NCBI GenBank assembly: GCA_013002045.1
Contig: JABDKV010000006.1
Coordinates: 1-33,726, forward strand
Direction of reading: 5' to 3'
DNA: 33,726 bases
DNA from: Gammaproteobacteria bacterium
GTDB taxonomy: Bacteria > Pseudomonadota > Gammaproteobacteria > Steroidobacterales > JABDKV01
Part shown: one piece after another, positions 30,747-33,726 of the stretch
Position numbering within the stretch: the first letter of the stretch is position 1
Layout of the letters: each line of letters starts with the position of its first letter
The notes under the pieces: model-generated
Database searches by the model: none
What the model saw: the letters and a program-made list of their open reading frames with translations, nothing else
What the model was told of the DNA's origin: nothing
Made by a program: the position numbers and the translations under genes

Positions 30747-31751
30747 GTGATCCGTTTGACGACTCTCTACGAAGACGACGTTGATACCAGCCTGATCCGT
30801 CAGCGACGCGTCGCCGTGCTGGGCTTCGGAGCCCAGGGTCGGGCCCATGCCCTGAACCTGCACGACTCCGGTGTCGATGTCGTCGTCGGCCTGCGCGCCA
30901 CTTCTCCCAGTCGCGCGGCCTGCGCCGCTGCCGGTGTTGCGGTGCTCGATATCGCCGCTGCGGTGGAGACCTCCGACATCGTCATGATGCTCGTGCCAGA
31001 CGAAGCGCAAGCTGCTGTCTACGCTGATGCCGTCGCGCCGCGCCTGAGGCCGGGTGCAATGCTGGCATTCGCGCACGGCTACAACCTGCACTACGGCTAC
31101 ATCCGGCCGCGCGACGATCTTGATACTGTCATGGTCGCGCCGCTCGCGATCGGCGACCAGGTACGGCGGCGCTTCGTCGCCGGCGGTGGGGTGCCGGCAT
31201 TGCTGGCGCTATACCATGATGCAAGTGGGTCGGCGCTGGCAATCGCCGCGGCCTACGGATGGGCCAACGGTCATGCCCGAGCCGGTATGATCGAAACCAC
31301 AATCGAGGCGGAGACCGAGACGGACCTGTTCGCCGAGCAGGTCGTACTGTGTGGCGGGCTCACCCACCTGATCACGGCAGCCTACGAAACCCTGACCGAA
31401 GCGGGTTATCCCGATGAATTAGCCTATTTCAGCTGCCTGCACGAGGTAACATTGATTGCCGAGATGATGCAAAAACGGGGTATAGCCGGGATGCGGGAAT
31501 CGATTTCGTCGACAGCCGAGTTTGGCGATTACACACGTGGACCGCGGGTGATCGGCGCGGACTCGCGGGCAGCCATGCAGGAGATACTGGCTGAGATTCG
31601 TTCCGGCCAGTTTGCCCGCGAGCTGAGTGCGGAGGTTGATGCCGGCATGCCGACCATTACCCGTGGCCGCAAGGCCGCCCGTCGCCATGACATCGAAGCA
31701 GTCGGGAAGCGGCTGCGGGCATTGATGCCGTGGCTTGACGACGATGCGTAA
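30747..31751 (+). CDS. IlvC-like (ketol-acid reductoisomerase homologue) with substituted catalytic residues
   Basis: LIRQRRVAVLGFGAQGRAHALNLHDSGVDVVVGLR, LAFAHGYNLHYGYIRPRDDLDTVMVAP, ETETDLFAEQVVLCGG, GPRVIGADSRAAMQEIL; canonical APKAPGH reads APLAIGD and AYFECLHE reads AYFSCLHE. Start uncertain (GTG 30747 or TTG 30756). Confidence 0.85.
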   Translation: MIRLTTLYEDDVDTSLIRQRRVAVLGFGAQGRAHALNLHDSGVDVVVGLRATSPSRAACAAAGVAVLDIAAAVETSDIVMMLVPDEAQAAVYADAVAPRLRPGAMLAFAHGYNLHYGYIRPRDDLDTVMVAPLAIGDQVRRRFVAGGGVPALLALYHDASGSALAIAAAYGWANGHARAGMIETTIEAETETDLFAEQVVLCGGLTHLITAAYETLTEAGYPDELAYFSCLHEVTLIAEMMQKRGIAGMRESISSTAEFGDYTRGPRVIGADSRAAMQEILAEIRSGQFARELSAEVDAGMPTITRGRKAARRHDIEAVGKRLRALMPWLDDDA

Positions 31752-32382
31752 ACCACCTTCGCACCTGGTCGCCCGCGAGGGCTGGATCCTGATTGCCGCC
31801 GCGGGTCTGCTGATGATCCTCGCCGTACGGCTGTCCAGCGTCGGGCTGGGCGTGCTGGCCCTGATCCTGCTGGTCCTGCTGATCATGCTGTTCCGCGATC
31901 CGCACCGGACAATACCGTCATTGCCGCTGGCTGTGCTCGCACCGCTAGATGGCACCATAAAATCGATCGAGCATACCGACCGTGGTTGTCTTGATCGCGA
32001 GGCGACCTGCATCACCATGAGGGTCGATAATTTTGGTGCCTACTCGGCGCGCGCACCGGTTGAAGGCAAAGTGCTGAACCTGCAGGACAACTACAATGAT
32101 GGCTCGCGCCTGGTGGGTGTCAGTGGGCTGTGGTTGCGCACCGATGAGGACGACGACGTAGTGATGCTGATTGATGGTCCGCGCTGGTTGCGGCCCCGAT
32201 CGTTCGTGGGCTACGGCGAACGGCTGGGGCAGGGGCGCCGATTTGCTTTCGTGCGCATCGCTACCACAGCACGTATTTTCATCCCAATCACCTCGCGCGT
32301 GGAGGTCAACCGCGGCGATTACGTGCGCTCTGGTGAAGATGCATTGGCCATGTTAATACACGATGCCGACGAAGCCGTTTAA
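31744..32382 (+). CDS. Phosphatidylserine decarboxylase-like protein lacking the Gly-Ser self-cleavage motif
   Basis: Position between IlvC-like and PssA; hydrophobic N-terminus then FRDPHRTIP...LAPLDGTIKSIE, ARAPVEGKVLN, GQGRRFAFVRIATTARIFIPITSRVEVNRGDYVRSGEDALAML. Confidence 0.75.
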   Translation: MRKPPSHLVAREGWILIAAAGLLMILAVRLSSVGLGVLALILLVLLIMLFRDPHRTIPSLPLAVLAPLDGTIKSIEHTDRGCLDREATCITMRVDNFGAYSARAPVEGKVLNLQDNYNDGSRLVGVSGLWLRTDEDDDVVMLIDGPRWLRPRSFVGYGERLGQGRRFAFVRIATTARIFIPITSRVEVNRGDYVRSGEDALAMLIHDADEAV

Positions 32383-32401
32383 AGCCCGGTATGATTAACC
32401 G

Positions 32402-33235
32402 ATGAGTAAATCAGAAAATCGCCGACGATCACTGCGCCGTCGCGGAATCTATCTGCTGCCCAATATGCTGACGACCGCGGCATTGTTTGCCGGCTTTTAT
32501 GCGGTCGTGGCGGCGATGGATGGTTCCTTCGTCCGCGCCGCGATCGCCATTTTTGTTGCCATGGTGCTGGATGGCGTCGATGGACGCGTAGCCCGATTGA
32601 CCGGCACCGACAGCGACTTCGGCAAAGAGTACGACAGCCTGAGTGACATGGTGTCATTTGGGCTGGCGCCGGCACTGGTCATCTACCAGTGGGGCCTGCA
32701 GCACGTTACCGACAACAGTATTCCCTGGGGACGGTTGGGCTGGCTCGCGGCATTTTGTTACTCGGTCGGTGCGGCGTTGCGGTTGGCTCGATTCAATACC
32801 CGCGAGGTCGCCGACAAGCGCTTTTTCGAGGGGCTGGCGTCGCCATCGGGCGCGGGCCTGGTGGCGGGCTGGGTCTGGGTCGCAGCGCAGTATCAACTGA
32901 CAGGCAACGCTGCACTGGTTCCCGCGTTTATTGTCACAGCGGGCGGTGGGGCGTTGATGGTTAGCGCGTTTCGCTATTACAGCTTCAAAGAATTCAACCT
33001 CGGTGAACGTATCCGGTTTACCCAGGTCATCATGGTGCCTGCGGTGTTTGTGCTGATTTCACTGAACCCGCCAGTCGTGCTGTTCATTATGTTTGCGCTC
33101 TATGCCATCACCGGCCCGGCTTTCAGCGTATTCCGTTTTATTCGGCGCCGGCGCCGCCGCCAGGCGGAAAAAGCGGTAGCGGATGAAACGCCTGCGACTT
33201 CTGTAGACAACAACAGCGACACCGGTACCGGATGA
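32402..33235 (+). CDS. pssA: CDP-diacylglycerol-serine O-phosphatidyltransferase
   Basis: RRRGIYLLPNMLTTAALFAGFYAVVAA; intact CDP-OH motif DGVDGRVARLTGTDSDFGKEYDSLSD. Confidence 0.93.
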   Translation: MSKSENRRRSLRRRGIYLLPNMLTTAALFAGFYAVVAAMDGSFVRAAIAIFVAMVLDGVDGRVARLTGTDSDFGKEYDSLSDMVSFGLAPALVIYQWGLQHVTDNSIPWGRLGWLAAFCYSVGAALRLARFNTREVADKRFFEGLASPSGAGLVAGWVWVAAQYQLTGNAALVPAFIVTAGGGALMVSAFRYYSFKEFNLGERIRFTQVIMVPAVFVLISLNPPVVLFIMFALYAITGPAFSVFRFIRRRRRRQAEKAVADETPATSVDNNSDTGTG

Positions 33236-33726
33236 GCGAACGCATTCGCGTGCTGCAGGACATCGGTGTGCGAGTCTGGGTATCGCGCACATCGCCAGTT
33301 GACGAGCAGCAACCCACGGCGCGCGCCACAGTCGCCGCTGCAGGCAGCGCCGAGGAGACGGCGCAACTCGACTGGGACGGCATTGTTTACCGCGCATCGA
33401 GGTGCACGGCCTGCGACCTGCATCGCGGGCGCACCCAGGCGGTGATCGGGACCGGCGATCGCAACGCTGACTGGATGATCATCGGCGAGGCCCCTGGTGC
33501 AGAGGAGGACCGTCGCGGCGAACCGTTCGTCGGCCGCGCCGGTCAGTTGCTCAATAACATGCTTCTGGCTGCCGGGTTTAAACGTCCGCAGGTCTACATA
33601 GCGAATATCGTTAAATGTAGGCCACCGAACAACCGCGACCCGCGAGCCGATGAGGCGGCCAGTTGTGCGCCATTCCTGCGGCGGCAGATTGAGTTGGTGC
33701 AGCCAAAAATGATCCTGGCCGTAGGC
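33232..33726 (+). CDS. Uracil-DNA glycosylase family 4 (3' truncated by window edge)
   Basis: Starts in an ATGA overlap with pss[20 protein letters not shown]...[31 protein letters not shown]...[13 protein letters not shown]. Confidence 0.93.
   Translation, partial: MSERIRVLQDIGVRVWVSRTSPVDEQQPTARATVAAAGSAEETAQLDWDGIVYRASRCTACDLHRGRTQAVIGTGDRNADWMIIGEAPGAEEDRRGEPFVGRAGQLLNNMLLAAGFKRPQVYIANIVKCRPPNNRDPRADEAASCAPFLRRQIELVQPKMILAVG

Overview
The window looks like a chromosomal segment from a GC-rich gammaproteobacterium and is mostly housekeeping DNA. Identified in order: the C-terminal end of a sulfotransferase-like CDS; a REP-like repeat cluster; a secreted protein of unknown function; slyX; a PAS-GGDEF diguanylate cyclase; a DksA/TraR zinc-finger protein; a MauG-type di-haem peroxidase; a minus-strand train metG-rnfABCDGE-nth-DUF1841; a minus-strand train of HEAT-repeat Ser/Thr kinase plus two PilT-type ATPases; mrp/apbC and dcd; a second REP cluster; DUF3108-purN-purM; DUF2066-CDP-alcohol phosphatidyltransferase-perM-hda; arsC; a small lipoprotein plus acylphosphatase; an orphan protein with flagellin-IN-like repeats; a lytic transglycosylase; proS; an ilvC-like/psd-like/pssA cluster; and a truncated family-4 uracil-DNA glycosylase. 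Best leads: (1) an ilvC-psd-pssA cluster in which the IlvC-like and PSD-like proteins have both lost key active-site residues while their frames stay open and the PssA motif stays intact; (2) a translationally coupled HEAT-kinase/PilT/PilT module lying between metG and apbC; (3) GTAG-headed REP-like palindromes with covarying stems, including a three-palindrome composite present twice about 19 kb apart. No CRISPR array, tRNA, rRNA or transposase gene was recognised. All family calls are from reading motifs; no searches were run.
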